Positions 10,801-18,466 are shown, counted from the stretch's first letter. The stretch: DNA of 64,000 nucleotides from Sinorhizobium fredii USDA 257 (GCF_000265205.3 NC_018000.1:2542001-2606000), one strand, 5' to 3'. The notes: generated from the sequence alone by a model not told the origin. Numbers and translations: made by a program.

Positions 10801-13800
10801 TATCTCGGCGGACGAGCCATAGTTAAACAGGTCAACCATCTCCAACACGGCGGCGAGTGGGGTGACACGGAATCGCTGATGAATATGGGAGCGGCGGCGA
10901 GCTCGTTCATACCGATGGGCGCAGGCGGGCTGCGTACATTCGGCACGTTTCGCGCGGTACCGGAAATGTCGTTGCTCCAGGCCGGCAGAGGCAGCATCGG
11001 AGCCCTTCGGCCGAATACGCCGCTGGCACTCAAGTCCGCGGAGTATATGAGCAACGGCGGTTTGCTGAACCGCGCTTCTCGAATGCTCGACTGGACCTCC
11101 CTCGGAATCGGCGTACCGATGACTGCCGTATCGGTGCACGATATTGCGGCGCACGGCTCGGAAATGAAGGGCATTGATATTTTCAATGCGGTCGCCGGCG
11201 TTGCCACCGGGACCGTCGGCACTGCGTTCGGCACGCGCGGGCTCTTGATGACCCGGCCAAGAAAGGGTGGGGCTGAAGACGGCGGAACGACCCCTGTCGC
11301 AGCACCACAACCGCCAACGAACCTTCGACCTTCGACGCCCGACGAAGAAGGTGTGCTTCGGGAATTGAACGGGTTTGTCGAGTTTGCAAATTCACAGCCT
11401 CGACCTCGCAGCCTGTCTGCCGCTGGACGGGAAAAGGAACCGATCGATTTGTGGAACGACTACCGACGGCATATGGGGAATGATCCCGATGCCGCGTCCG
11501 AGCGTGTGCTCCGTAACTTGTACAATCTTTCGAATCCGGCCAATTCCGATCTGCTCCAGACCGGGGGCACTGCAGAGCCAATTATTGGGAAGGTTACCTA
11601 CAGTAAACCCGAAATCACGGCCGATACGGCGGCAGAAGATATCGGCGCGTTGATGCCGGGGCAATTGGCCCGCCTAGAGCCGCGGGAATTGGAGAGCCTT
11701 TCTCCTGATCAGGTCGCCGGCATCACGAGAGCAAACAAGGCAAAGCTGAACGATGCGCAACTCGCCGCGCTTGAACGGGCATCGCCTGCAAGCGGAGTAG
11801 ATGCTCGCCAATTGATTTATTCGACTCCGGATGACGTCTCGCTTGCAGCGTTTGTGGACCGGGCTGCGAGACTGGGCGTTTCGCGTGAGGCGGCAGAGTC
11901 TCTCTATCAACCGATGGCTCGCGACGACGTGACGGGTTTCTGCGATGCGCGGGTTTCTGGACTCAAGTCGGCCGAGCTTAGACGGGCGCAGGATCATGTT
12001 TCGGAGACGGGCGAGCCGGCGTTCTTTGTCTCGGCGGACATTGCCAACCTCGGAGGCCTCAATCAGGCCATGCAGAACAGGGCGGAGCGGGCTAACGCGC
12101 ACTATCGGGCCCTGGCAAAGATCTTTGGCGACTCCCTTGCCGAGCGGGGCGGCACCGTGGTGCCGATGAGAGTCGGCGGGGATGAGATTGCGGCGGTGGT
12201 CATCGGTGTCGAAGAGGGGCATCTGAATTCAGCAATCGAGGCGGCTAACGAACGCATTCAAACCTATGTTCGCGAGAGCGGACTGTCGGACATCGTCAAC
12301 CCAAAGCGTCCGACGGAACGCGGGGTCGGGCTGCACATCGGCTATGCCGAGATCCTTCCCGATCTTCCCCCCGCGTCAATATTCGACCAAGCAGACCTTG
12401 GCATCGACAGGAGCAAAAACAGGAGCAAGCAAGAGCATGTCACAGGAGAACAGAGACGAGCGGTTGGGACTGACCGGGCTGACCCCGGAGCAGCGCAAGC
12501 AGCGTATAGAGGAACTGGAACGGAAATTCGCCGAAGAACGAGCGGTGGCGAAATCAAAACTGGACATACGGAAAGCTCGAAAGGAGCGGGAAAAGCCCCA
12601 ATCCTAGATCAGACACGGGAGGTTTCGGCCCTTTCCCGGCCAAATCCGGCAGGGTCGACGGGCCGGGCCGGCGCCAGGTCAGTCGAGGGGACGTATGTTT
12701 CTCCGGATGACGTCTCGCTTGCCGCGTTCGTGGACCGGGCTGCGAGACTGGGCGTTTCGCGTGAGGCGGCAGGGTCTCTCTATCAACCGATGGCTCGCGA
12801 CGACGTGACGGGTTTCTACGATGCGCGGGTTTCTGGACTCAAGTTGGCCGAGCTTAGACGGGCGCAGGATCATGTTTCGGAGACGGGCGAGCCGGCGTTC
12901 TTTGTCTCGGCGGACATTGCCAACCTCGGAGGCCTCAATCAGGCCATGCAGAACAGGGCGGAGCGGGCTAACGCGCACTATCGGGCCCTGGCCAGGATCT
13001 TTCGAGCCTCTCTCGCCGAGCAGGGCGGCACCGTAGTGCCGATGAGAGTCGGCGGGGATGAGATTGCGGCGGTGGTCATCGGTGTCGAAGAGGGGCATCT
13101 GAATTCAGCAATCGAGGCGGCCAACGAACGCATTCAAACCTATGTTCGCGAGAGCGGACTGTCGGACATCGTCAACCCCAAGCGTCCGACGGAACGCGGG
13201 GTCGGGCTGCACATCGGCTATGCCGAGATCCTTCCCGATCTTCCCCCCGCGTCAATATTCGACCAAGCAGACCTTGGCGTCGACAGGAGCAAAAACAGGA
13301 GCAAGCAAGAGCATGTCACCCCGTTGTCAATCCGTGGCGCGTCAGATGACAATGCTCCTGCTGAATCCCTCAGTTCCGAAACTTCGACTGAGCCGTCGTT
13401 CCGATTTGCCCCATTGCAGCGTTTGACTCGCGACAAGGCAGCTCCCGGGACGCGAGACCATTTGCTAAAGTCCGGCCTTCCCGTCGTTGAGGACCCCGCA
13501 GGCGTATTGTATCTGCCGCGGGCAGGGACGACGCGCACCATTTCCGGAGTCTCGCATCAAGCACCCCAAGAGAGACTTTCGAACGCAGCGCAGAACGTGC
13601 GCTTTGTTACGCCGCTGCCAGCATCGCCTGAACGAGCCGGACCATTTCAGACCGCTTATCCGGTGAGAAAGAGCGAGTACCCGCTCCAGGAATGGATGGC
13701 TGAATATATACCGGAAACAGGTCTTTTCTACACCGAGGCAAGAAAGGTCGACGCACAGTGGATCTACAAGCCGAACCACGATCGTCGAGACCAGTCGAAT

Positions 13801-15519
13801 TCCATACTGATAAGTCCAGATATTTATGTCGTCAGCGCATTCGGTACACGCGATGCCCTGTTTGATTTGCAGGGCGCCCCGGTGACCGCGATTATGGATA
13901 GACGCCGGAGGCTTATTACACCGCACCGACTGGTCAATCGGCTTAGCGAACATTTTGGTCTCGATGAAAAATCCTACACACCCGGGCAACCTATCGCGCT
14001 TCTTGCGGAATATACGGCCGCAGGAGGGAGGAACTCATACGCCCAACAGCTGGCGACAGAGGCTCATGCTCCCGTGTATGGCCTTATAGGAGACTTTAAC
14101 GATAGGCAGTGGGCTCTGTTTTTTCCAGATCCTGTAACGCAACCCGTCATCCAGCCGAATTTTGAAGTAAGTCCGCGCAGCACAAAGGAGGGGCAAGCTG
14201 TGCGAGCAAGGTGGACCTTGCTCGAGAAAAGGGAATCGGCCGATCTCGAAGTCCTGTCTCAAGATGATTCAGTGAAGATTGATAGATTTCTCGCCCCGCA
14301 AGGAGCGTTCGTCATCAATGCGCACTCGAAAGAGTTGCTGTCGAGAGGGCCGCAACACGTTGCTGCGTCAGCTCGCGAGGCAGGATACTCTGGCGATAAA
14401 GCGGCAATGCTTTTGACCCTGGATTCTGACGAGGGGACACACAAGTTTGCCCGCGATCTTGCGGAAGCGCTCGGGGGCCCGGTCCTGATTATGACGGACG
14501 ATGGCTGGAGGGCGGGTGGAAATGCTATCGCCAAGAACACGATTACAGTCTCCCGTGTTGAAGGTGCCGAAAACAGGCGAATCTCTATCGATGAGAGCGG
14601 TCACGTCAGTTTTCTTGATACCCAGGAAAATCGTGAAGCGATGATCTGGCTCAATTTCGGACCGCTTGAACGTTCCCGAAGTTACTTCGAGCGCAAACGC
14701 GGGCAAATGGATGATGTCCGGCTACATTTGTTCGATGTGCCGAAATCCGCGCTGGAGAATATCAGGCAGAACGCTGTTCGTCAGGCGGATGCTCAACGAG
14801 ACGGCAATACCAAGAAACCTGTTATGGGCGACTGGCTGGAATCACCCGACCAGTTCGGGTTGAGATGGGACCAGGCCAAGGAATTGGAGGAGCTTGTTGT
14901 TCCGGGTTCGACGCGCACACTTGGTTCTCTGAGCGAGGCGCCGCCAGAGGGACCTCCGGTTGCAATCAATCACCCCCTGCCCGATGAACTCGGTCGATTA
15001 GTTACGATAACCTCCCCAACACAACCGAGCGGGCCAGCGACCTGGACCGATGCAAGCCAGACAGCCATCTTCACACCCCGCGGAGATTTCCCCAATATAT
15101 TGAACAATGTGCCGATGATGCCGTGGCAGCCTCCAACGACGGCGAAAGGCTGGCAGGGAGTGCCTGGCCACAATCCGCGCCTCGCGGAACCTCCTGCCCA
15201 TGACGGTATCCGGAAGGCCGGTACCGTCATCGTCGAGCCGGATGGCCGCACGTGGGTTATCGAATCGACCAATCATTTTGCGGGCGCTCGCACCTTTCCA
15301 AAGGGTTCGGTCGAGGAGGGCCTGTCGCTACAGACCACCGCGATTAAGGAGGCATACGAAGAGACAGGTCTGCACGTCGAACTGATCGCCCATCTGATCG
15401 ACCAGACGCCGAAGGGTAGCAAAACGACAACACGCTACTACCTCGCGCGGCGCATCGGAGGCACGCCGGTCGAGATGGGATGGGAAACGCAGGGTGTATA
15501 CCTGGTCCCGAAAAAATAG
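7831..15519 (+). CDS. Giant multidomain LysM / duplicated GGDEF-like / Nudix-like protein (2562 aa)
   Basis: TTG start at 7831 with GGAGGTGA at 7819-7826. Order of parts: a LysM domain (about residues 32-78, from TYTVRNEQTPQTIAKVLG); long charged, partly coiled-coil helices to about 900; a glycine/alanine-rich hydrophobic block (about 953-1140); two nearly identical GGDEF-like domains (about 1332-1535 and 1624-1830), each with DIANLGGLN and the signature MRVGGDEIAAV; two degenerate repeats of a fold with AQQLA...APVYG and ARDLAEALGGPVL motifs (about 2000-2090 and 2140-2240); and a Nudix-like domain (about 2460-2560). The stop at 15517-15519 lies right after an A6 run and cuts the Nudix-like domain; the next frame continues it. 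No signal peptide is visible. The architecture recalls large exported effectors or polymorphic toxins, but no such function is shown here. Confidence 0.85.
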   Translation: MTFNIGRIARFFRSIENLQKAPSAQVSTSKSTYTVRNEQTPQTIAKVLGHRDGGRAIAAANDLRLDQKLEAGVVLVIPKLEAAAEPPEAKFDRLIAAQKKKFEANGYEYQIKIVEPTSDNGDVRTVKIVDQSNGKVIAAHYEDFQHGATTSKFNEDGTGITEIKYSDGASSRTVSDAKTGETTTRVEDPKLGKATERVSFNGYTLTTAADGTSTLLKETDDTRLTLKPGTPELSLAQTLLKMNPNSNDPAKAKEGIVAKTAIDAMLLGQNYNELDAAAKAASKETKAAIEKYGVGQTTQPTEPKAPSGKEWVQVGGLWMDPEVARAMAAENTAAASLIETQAKIDQATEQLNVYALDPAYSTAIRASTKILDEALAPHDLRWEKPAPLGTLKQARQRLSVADKQVVAASGTSKEYAEAERLTREAVAKTGTLPPPIAKGGTYVSAPGYNRGEAIVDRNAKKAEVDDLFARANTYTARGDQSFADYLVGMKQQRLDATKPATTENKKARQELDNALKQQKQASENVRAGETYGIYYSANKQLTALQQKAEGTKQKIIAEHRKDYPDLHDWEKEYTTYGGDYLGKIQKQDVVEDPKDHQLYLETTYEHGDPKRVQLTFARNDKRVSGELKDRELNKEWQNIVEGPESLCGAGSLEAAQKAAISAMEDIKKIEINNLDLQLEALRTDIPQLKKARDDALAKYGGRRPEPSSGTTSNGTEPPALNGAQAPAQQSEHPEVSNAQRALDMAIAQEDSTERALEEARQARNRLDFALSQPIKLLVDAASDSYGKDSEYAYLDKRRQQALGEYQLKIEDLYHGGYTEHFKVAKTGEGLDTTVAGVFGLEVGSDADTVGKITAEIREIGGDSAQYKIIPMFHVSEQEGSQQTALIAVKESDARVYYVDVTGKKFESLGDFQDNNSQFAEGDRLVVPRGLDMRRGRDSTIPLEVVDARNFTVTEKVIDPVVGSVTSVAAVASFVPPLTPVAAPVAMTGGAYLGGRAIVKQVNHLQHGGEWGDTESLMNMGAAASSFIPMGAGGLRTFGTFRAVPEMSLLQAGRGSIGALRPNTPLALKSAEYMSNGGLLNRASRMLDWTSLGIGVPMTAVSVHDIAAHGSEMKGIDIFNAVAGVATGTVGTAFGTRGLLMTRPRKGGAEDGGTTPVAAPQPPTNLRPSTPDEEGVLRELNGFVEFANSQPRPRSLSAAGREKEPIDLWNDYRRHMGNDPDAASERVLRNLYNLSNPANSDLLQTGGTAEPIIGKVTYSKPEITADTAAEDIGALMPGQLARLEPRELESLSPDQVAGITRANKAKLNDAQLAALERASPASGVDARQLIYSTPDDVSLAAFVDRAARLGVSREAAESLYQPMARDDVTGFCDARVSGLKSAELRRAQDHVSETGEPAFFVSADIANLGGLNQAMQNRAERANAHYRALAKIFGDSLAERGGTVVPMRVGGDEIAAVVIGVEEGHLNSAIEAANERIQTYVRESGLSDIVNPKRPTERGVGLHIGYAEILPDLPPASIFDQADLGIDRSKNRSKQEHVTGEQRRAVGTDRADPGAAQAAYRGTGTEIRRRTSGGEIKTGHTESSKGAGKAPILDQTREVSALSRPNPAGSTGRAGARSVEGTYVSPDDVSLAAFVDRAARLGVSREAAGSLYQPMARDDVTGFYDARVSGLKLAELRRAQDHVSETGEPAFFVSADIANLGGLNQAMQNRAERANAHYRALARIFRASLAEQGGTVVPMRVGGDEIAAVVIGVEEGHLNSAIEAANERIQTYVRESGLSDIVNPKRPTERGVGLHIGYAEILPDLPPASIFDQADLGVDRSKNRSKQEHVTPLSIRGASDDNAPAESLSSETSTEPSFRFAPLQRLTRDKAAPGTRDHLLKSGLPVVEDPAGVLYLPRAGTTRTISGVSHQAPQERLSNAAQNVRFVTPLPASPERAGPFQTAYPVRKSEYPLQEWMAEYIPETGLFYTEARKVDAQWIYKPNHDRRDQSNSILISPDIYVVSAFGTRDALFDLQGAPVTAIMDRRRRLITPHRLVNRLSEHFGLDEKSYTPGQPIALLAEYTAAGGRNSYAQQLATEAHAPVYGLIGDFNDRQWALFFPDPVTQPVIQPNFEVSPRSTKEGQAVRARWTLLEKRESADLEVLSQDDSVKIDRFLAPQGAFVINAHSKELLSRGPQHVAASAREAGYSGDKAAMLLTLDSDEGTHKFARDLAEALGGPVLIMTDDGWRAGGNAIAKNTITVSRVEGAENRRISIDESGHVSFLDTQENREAMIWLNFGPLERSRSYFERKRGQMDDVRLHLFDVPKSALENIRQNAVRQADAQRDGNTKKPVMGDWLESPDQFGLRWDQAKELEELVVPGSTRTLGSLSEAPPEGPPVAINHPLPDELGRLVTITSPTQPSGPATWTDASQTAIFTPRGDFPNILNNVPMMPWQPPTTAKGWQGVPGHNPRLAEPPAHDGIRKAGTVIVEPDGRTWVIESTNHFAGARTFPKGSVEEGLSLQTTAIKEAYEETGLHVELIAHLIDQTPKGSKTTTRYYLARRIGGTPVEMGWETQGVYLVPKK
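11825..12443 (+). repeat. Internal direct repeat, copy 1 (GGDEF-like domain)
   Basis: A 619-base segment coding for the first GGDEF-like domain. It is repeated exactly 876 bases (292 codons) downstream with only about twenty base differences, most of them clustered around 12114-12140. The repeat stops abruptly just after the sequence gagcATGtcac at 12433-12443. Confidence 0.95.
12437..12607 (+). CDS. Out-of-frame 56-aa charged-helix ORF nested in the giant gene
   Basis: Starts at ATG 12437 with AGGAG at 12421-12425, in a different frame from the 2562-aa protein, and ends at TAG 12605-12607. The product (MSQENRDERLGLTGLTPEQR, then KQRIEELERKFAEERAVAKS) is a well-formed charged amphipathic helix. 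The giant protein's own reading of the same DNA is low-complexity Arg/Gly/Thr/Ala sequence. This suggests the DNA was originally a separate small gene overlapping the end of a free-standing GGDEF-like gene and was later captured when the domain was duplicated. It could be translated today, since its ribosome-binding site is intact. Function unknown; partner or antidote of the domain protein is speculation. Confidence 0.45.
   Translation: MSQENRDERLGLTGLTPEQRKQRIEELERKFAEERAVAKSKLDIRKARKEREKPQS
12701..13319 (+). repeat. Internal direct repeat, copy 2 (GGDEF-like domain)
   Basis: Second copy of the 619-base GGDEF-like segment. It again ends at gagcATGtcac, but the following sequence is unrelated to that after copy 1, so the 257 bases between the copies are unique. 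The start of copy 2 is marked by ctccggatgacgtctcgctt, as in copy 1. Confidence 0.95.
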
Positions 15520-16198
15520 TGTCGCGGAAACTCTGCGAACCAAACGTGACCGCGCGATCTTTTCACAGGCATCGCAGATCCTGGATCAGCAAAATGCCGG
15601 GAAGCCGGATCGTGTTGATCGGCAGCCGGCGGCAGATCAACCGGATCAGCAACGCCCCGTCCGGAGACTTGGTTCAACCGACGAGGCCGTGGCAAGCGCG
15701 ACGAAACGCCCACCGGCCACTGACGATGTGCCGCCATCTAGTGAATACAAGCGAATCCAACTACCCGACGTGGCTTACTACAGGGACGCAGACGCTCACT
15801 GGATAGGGGCCCGGGTGCCGGACCATCCGACCGCTCATGTCAACATGATCGTCAATGACCCCGGGAAGGAGCTCCATCTGGGAGATCAGAGCAGTGTCGA
15901 AATTACCGATATCTACCGCGGGACCCTGCCGCGCCATGGAGCAACCGAGCTCGCTGCGCGCGTACTGGAACACTATGGAGTACGCCCAAGTGAAAAGCTC
16001 ATCTTCAGGGCTGTCGAAAACGAGAGCGCGCTCGTAGCTCACGCAATTGGGCTTCCAGCGTCGCAAACCAAACTTGCGCAGACAGGGGATCGGATCCTCG
16101 GCGCAATCGGCCTCAGGGCACGTGATTGGGAGTTTGTCGTAAATAAGCGCGGCGGACTGGATATCGTAGGCCATATCGCACGTTCCGATTCTAGCTGA
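15494..16198 (+). CDS. Frameshifted continuation of the giant LysM/Nudix protein
   Basis: This frame overlaps the last 26 bases of the 2562-aa gene. Its residues NSVAETLRTKRDRAIFSQAS fit the missing C-terminal helix of a Nudix-like domain, which directly follows ...ETQGVYLVP in the upstream frame. Removing one A from the A6 run at 15511-15516 (or adding two) fuses the two into about 2790 residues. After the helix come a proline/glutamine/aspartate-rich linker and a C-terminal domain of about 130 residues (QLPDVAYYRDADAHWIGARV to the end) that I do not recognise. GTG 15494 has no convincing ribosome-binding site, so independent translation is unlikely. Possibilities are a sequencing error, a loss-of-function mutation, or slippage on the A-run. 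Confidence 0.6.
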   Translation: MYTWSRKNSVAETLRTKRDRAIFSQASQILDQQNAGKPDRVDRQPAADQPDQQRPVRRLGSTDEAVASATKRPPATDDVPPSSEYKRIQLPDVAYYRDADAHWIGARVPDHPTAHVNMIVNDPGKELHLGDQSSVEITDIYRGTLPRHGATELAARVLEHYGVRPSEKLIFRAVENESALVAHAIGLPASQTKLAQTGDRILGAIGLRARDWEFVVNKRGGLDIVGHIARSDSS

Positions 16199-16204
16199 GG
16201 AGGA

Positions 16205-16399
16205 TCAAGACGCGACTCTGGAAAAGCCGACCAACGCGCCGGTGACGATCAGGAGGTCGTGGCCGAGCGTGGAGCCGATCGCCGTGGCCGCCCAATCCGA
16301 ATAGGAGTACAGCATCGAAACGACCACCGGCGTGTCGGCGCCGGTGCCCATGATCAAAGGGTAGCCGATGAAGAAGGCGAGAGCGGTCATCAGGATCAG
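16205..16399 (-). pseudogene. pntB: Fragment of pntB (proton-translocating transhydrogenase beta subunit)
   Basis: The minus strand codes for [20 protein letters not shown] then [18 protein letters not shown] and [11 protein letters not shown]. This is the PntB segment that normally reads MPVVVSMLNSYSGWAA...[16 protein letters not shown], with membrane helix and NADP-domain hinge. Only about 60 of about 460 residues remain; it runs into unrelated frames on both sides. A relic of a transhydrogenase gene. Confidence 0.75.
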
Positions 16400-16506
16400 C
16401 CTTCAGACGCCCGCGCCATTAAGCAACGAGCTTCCTGGACCTGCACAACCGCTTCGACCGGATGATCGGCCCCATGGTGCTTCGAGATTTCGACCTCTGC
16501 GCCGTT
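16396..16506 (-). pseudogene. Possible universal-stress-protein fragment
   Basis: A 36-residue stretch (NGAEVEISKHHGADHPVEAV and [16 protein letters not shown]) recalls the middle of UspA-type proteins, where a strand is followed by a helix and an L-V-M-x-R segment. It abuts the pntB fragment. Too short for certainty. Confidence 0.25.
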
Positions 16507-16645
16507 GGTCGCCGGCGCGGAGAGACATGAGACCGACGAGTCGGTTGCGGTTCCTGGCCATCGTCGGTGGTGCAGCGTCGGGTAAATCCCTGTCATCCGG
16601 AACCATCGCGCTCGCCATCTATTGTTGCGCGAAAGGAGAGCGCCG

Positions 16646-16867
16646 ATGACCACTGGTATCCGAAATGCCACGTTTTACGTATTGGAACAGGACGATCCTT
16701 TCACCGGTGCAATTCCAGTCAGTTTCGAAGAAGCCTTTAAGGAGGCTGAAAAGCTCACGGCCAACGGTCGCGCTGTTCACGTTCTTTATACCGAGGAGGC
16801 GACCCAGACCCAGTTGACCCGCTTTGCCGAGGCCGGCATCCGAACAAGCCTTGCTCCGCAAGGTTAG
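16646..16867 (+). CDS. Small hypothetical protein (73 aa)
   Basis: ATG 16646 follows AAAGGAG (16632-16638) at good spacing. The product is a compact alpha/beta-like polypeptide (RNATFYVLEQDDPFTGAIPV, then SFEEAFKEAEKL, ending TRFAEAGIRTSLAPQG) with no cysteine and no signal peptide. The alternation of strand and helix and the ribosome-binding site argue for a real gene. Not recognised. It lies alone between gene fragments. Confidence 0.55.
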   Translation: MTTGIRNATFYVLEQDDPFTGAIPVSFEEAFKEAEKLTANGRAVHVLYTEEATQTQLTRFAEAGIRTSLAPQG

Positions 16868-17096
16868 GGGAAATTGCCGAGGACCAGCGCTATCTTGCTA
16901 GCCCACCTCCTGGGACTTCATCGGCGCGAGCTCTCTGCCAGACCATGAAGCCGCACCGCGGGCGCGGCTTCGAGCCCAGCTATTGGTAGCGGAGCGAGTT
17001 TGCGTCGAGGCCACCACAAGGCTGAGATGCTCGCATTCGATTGGAACCCTGCTTCCGCCGAGCGGTTCTTCTTATGGCAAACGCGAGTTACGAACT

Positions 17097-17297
17097 ATGA
17101 CTGAGAAAGCTGCTATTCCGCCCAGGAAGGGCGATCCCAAAGCGCGGCCCGTCCGCGGCCCAGATCCTCAGGTCTCGGCGCCAAAGTCCGATGAACGCAA
17201 AAATACGCCTCGGGACACAAGAGAGGCGCCGGCGCCAAACCCGAATGGCGAACACGCCCGTTATCCTCGAGGGCACGGCACGCTGCCGTGCACCTAG
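17097..17297 (+). CDS. Possible small proline/lysine-rich protein (66 aa)
   Basis: The frame from ATG 17097 gives MTEKAAIPPRKGDPKARPVR and continues with low-complexity Pro/Arg/Asn sequence to a short GEHARYPRGHGTL tail. It may be a decayed member of a family of small rhizobial proteins with a similar N-terminus. No clear ribosome-binding site. Its 3' end overlaps a minus-strand oxidase remnant, so it may not be functional. Confidence 0.3.
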   Translation: MTEKAAIPPRKGDPKARPVRGPDPQVSAPKSDERKNTPRDTREAPAPNPNGEHARYPRGHGTLPCT

Positions 17298-17440
17298 GAT
17301 AGCTGACCTTCGTAAACTCATTGGTCAGCGGATCTTCCCGGACTTTTATGCCGGCTGCATTGTAGATGGCGTTCGCGACAGCCGCAGCGACACCGCACAG
17401 GCCGCTCGACGATCCCTTTGGCCCTCATCGGCGAAGAACG
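17290..17440 (-). pseudogene. C-terminal remnant of a xanthine-dehydrogenase/aldehyde-oxidase-type molybdopterin subunit
   Basis: The minus strand reads KGSSSGLCGVAAAVANAIYN followed by AAGIKVREDPLTNEFTK. The pattern GVAAAVANAIYxAxGxxVRxxPLT is the usual C-terminus of molybdenum-cofactor-binding subunits of this superfamily. Upstream the frame is broken by a stop and a probable frameshift (FFADEG is in another frame). Only the last 40 or so of more than 700 residues survive. Confidence 0.6.
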
Positions 17441-17578
17441 GAAGACCGCACTCGATCACACGTCAAAAGGGTCAGAAACTGCTTGGGCAACGGGCGGCAA
17501 CCACAGAAGCTAAATGTCACCCCATGCAGTTCGGCCATCGTATTTCGCCCCTCTTGTCCGGCTTCTTCACGGTTCCGA

Positions 17579-17935
17579 TCATCTATTCCTCCTGTTGAAA
17601 TCGCGTTTGCCCCTGTTACGCACGAGGATTTCGGACATCGCTGTCCGGTCATCCTCCGACATGGCGGCAATCCACTGGTTAGTGAAGTACCGCAATTCGT
17701 GGGTGGAGAAGAGGGCCGGGTTTCTCGCGTAGGGAACGAGGGTGTCGATCAGCGTCTGCCCCAGCAGAAAGCGGTCCCAGTCCTCCTTGATATGCGGATC
17801 GGCCTCATTCGGTTCGACCGCGATCACCTGCGGAGACATCTTGATCGTGGTCCCGGCGAGAACCGGCCTGCCCTGCAGGACCCTCACGTTCTTGAAAGTC
17901 TCCGGCTTACCAAATAACCATTCCATCAGGCTCAT
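17579..17935 (-). CDS. Conserved hypothetical protein (118 aa)
   Basis: The minus-strand frame starts MSLMEWLFGKPETFKNVRVL and continues with GTTIKMSPQVIAVEPNEADP and FLLGQTLIDTLVPYARNPAL. It has no signal peptide or membrane segment; composition and codon use look like a real cytoplasmic protein. The C-terminus is basic (RNRGKRDFNRRNR). Not recognised. It stands between the oxidase remnant and a gene-free stretch. Confidence 0.6.
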   Translation of the reverse strand: MSLMEWLFGKPETFKNVRVLQGRPVLAGTTIKMSPQVIAVEPNEADPHIKEDWDRFLLGQTLIDTLVPYARNPALFSTHELRYFTNQWIAAMSEDDRTAMSEILVRNRGKRDFNRRNR

Positions 17936-18466
17936 CGCTTGCCCTCCGACATTGCGGCAACCTCCTCGTCATCGACCACGGCGCGCGCGTGGGACGAAGC
18001 GCACGAGAAGATTTTCAGTTGGTCGATCCTTCAGTAGTTGGGTTGCGCCGACAACAAGTGCGGCATCACAGGTCGGGCCGGATCTCTCTCGTTGTTCGCC
18101 TGCGCTGTGCCGCTGATATAGACTTCATTGAACCCTTTGATCCATTCGGCCTGTTGGCTGATACATCGTCCCGAGAGGATCAGCCGGTTGGCCTAGTCCG
18201 TCGGACGAATCTTTGCCGCCCTTGAAACGGCGCAGCCGGGGGAGGGCCACTAGGCACACACGCATCGTCATAGACGCCGCCAGCAACGAGGTCGCCGATA
18301 TCATCCTCAATGTCGCCGCCGAGGCAGTCTTTTGGTCACAGTGCGCGGTGGTCGGCCACTGACCCATAGCGGCGACGAAAAGTCCGGAAACCATAACACG
18401 GGCCGACGAAACCAAATGGACGAACGAACGTCCATTTCGCTCGTGATTGGCGGGAGACGTTCAGAC
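17936..18466. other. No gene recognised
   Basis: About 530 bases. On the plus strand near 18260-18350 a frame gives RIVIDAASNEVADIILNVAA and EAVFWSQCAVVGH before a stop, which looks like part of a lost protein, but it has no start and no recognised family. The rest is featureless up to the interspersed repeat at 18467. Confidence 0.4.

Noticed and set aside
9064..11653. Several long minus-strand and out-of-frame ORFs inside the 2562-aa gene
   Set aside because: They mirror the codon pattern of the real gene and give low-complexity Arg/Ser/Pro-rich products. Only the 56-codon frame at 12437 looks like a protein.
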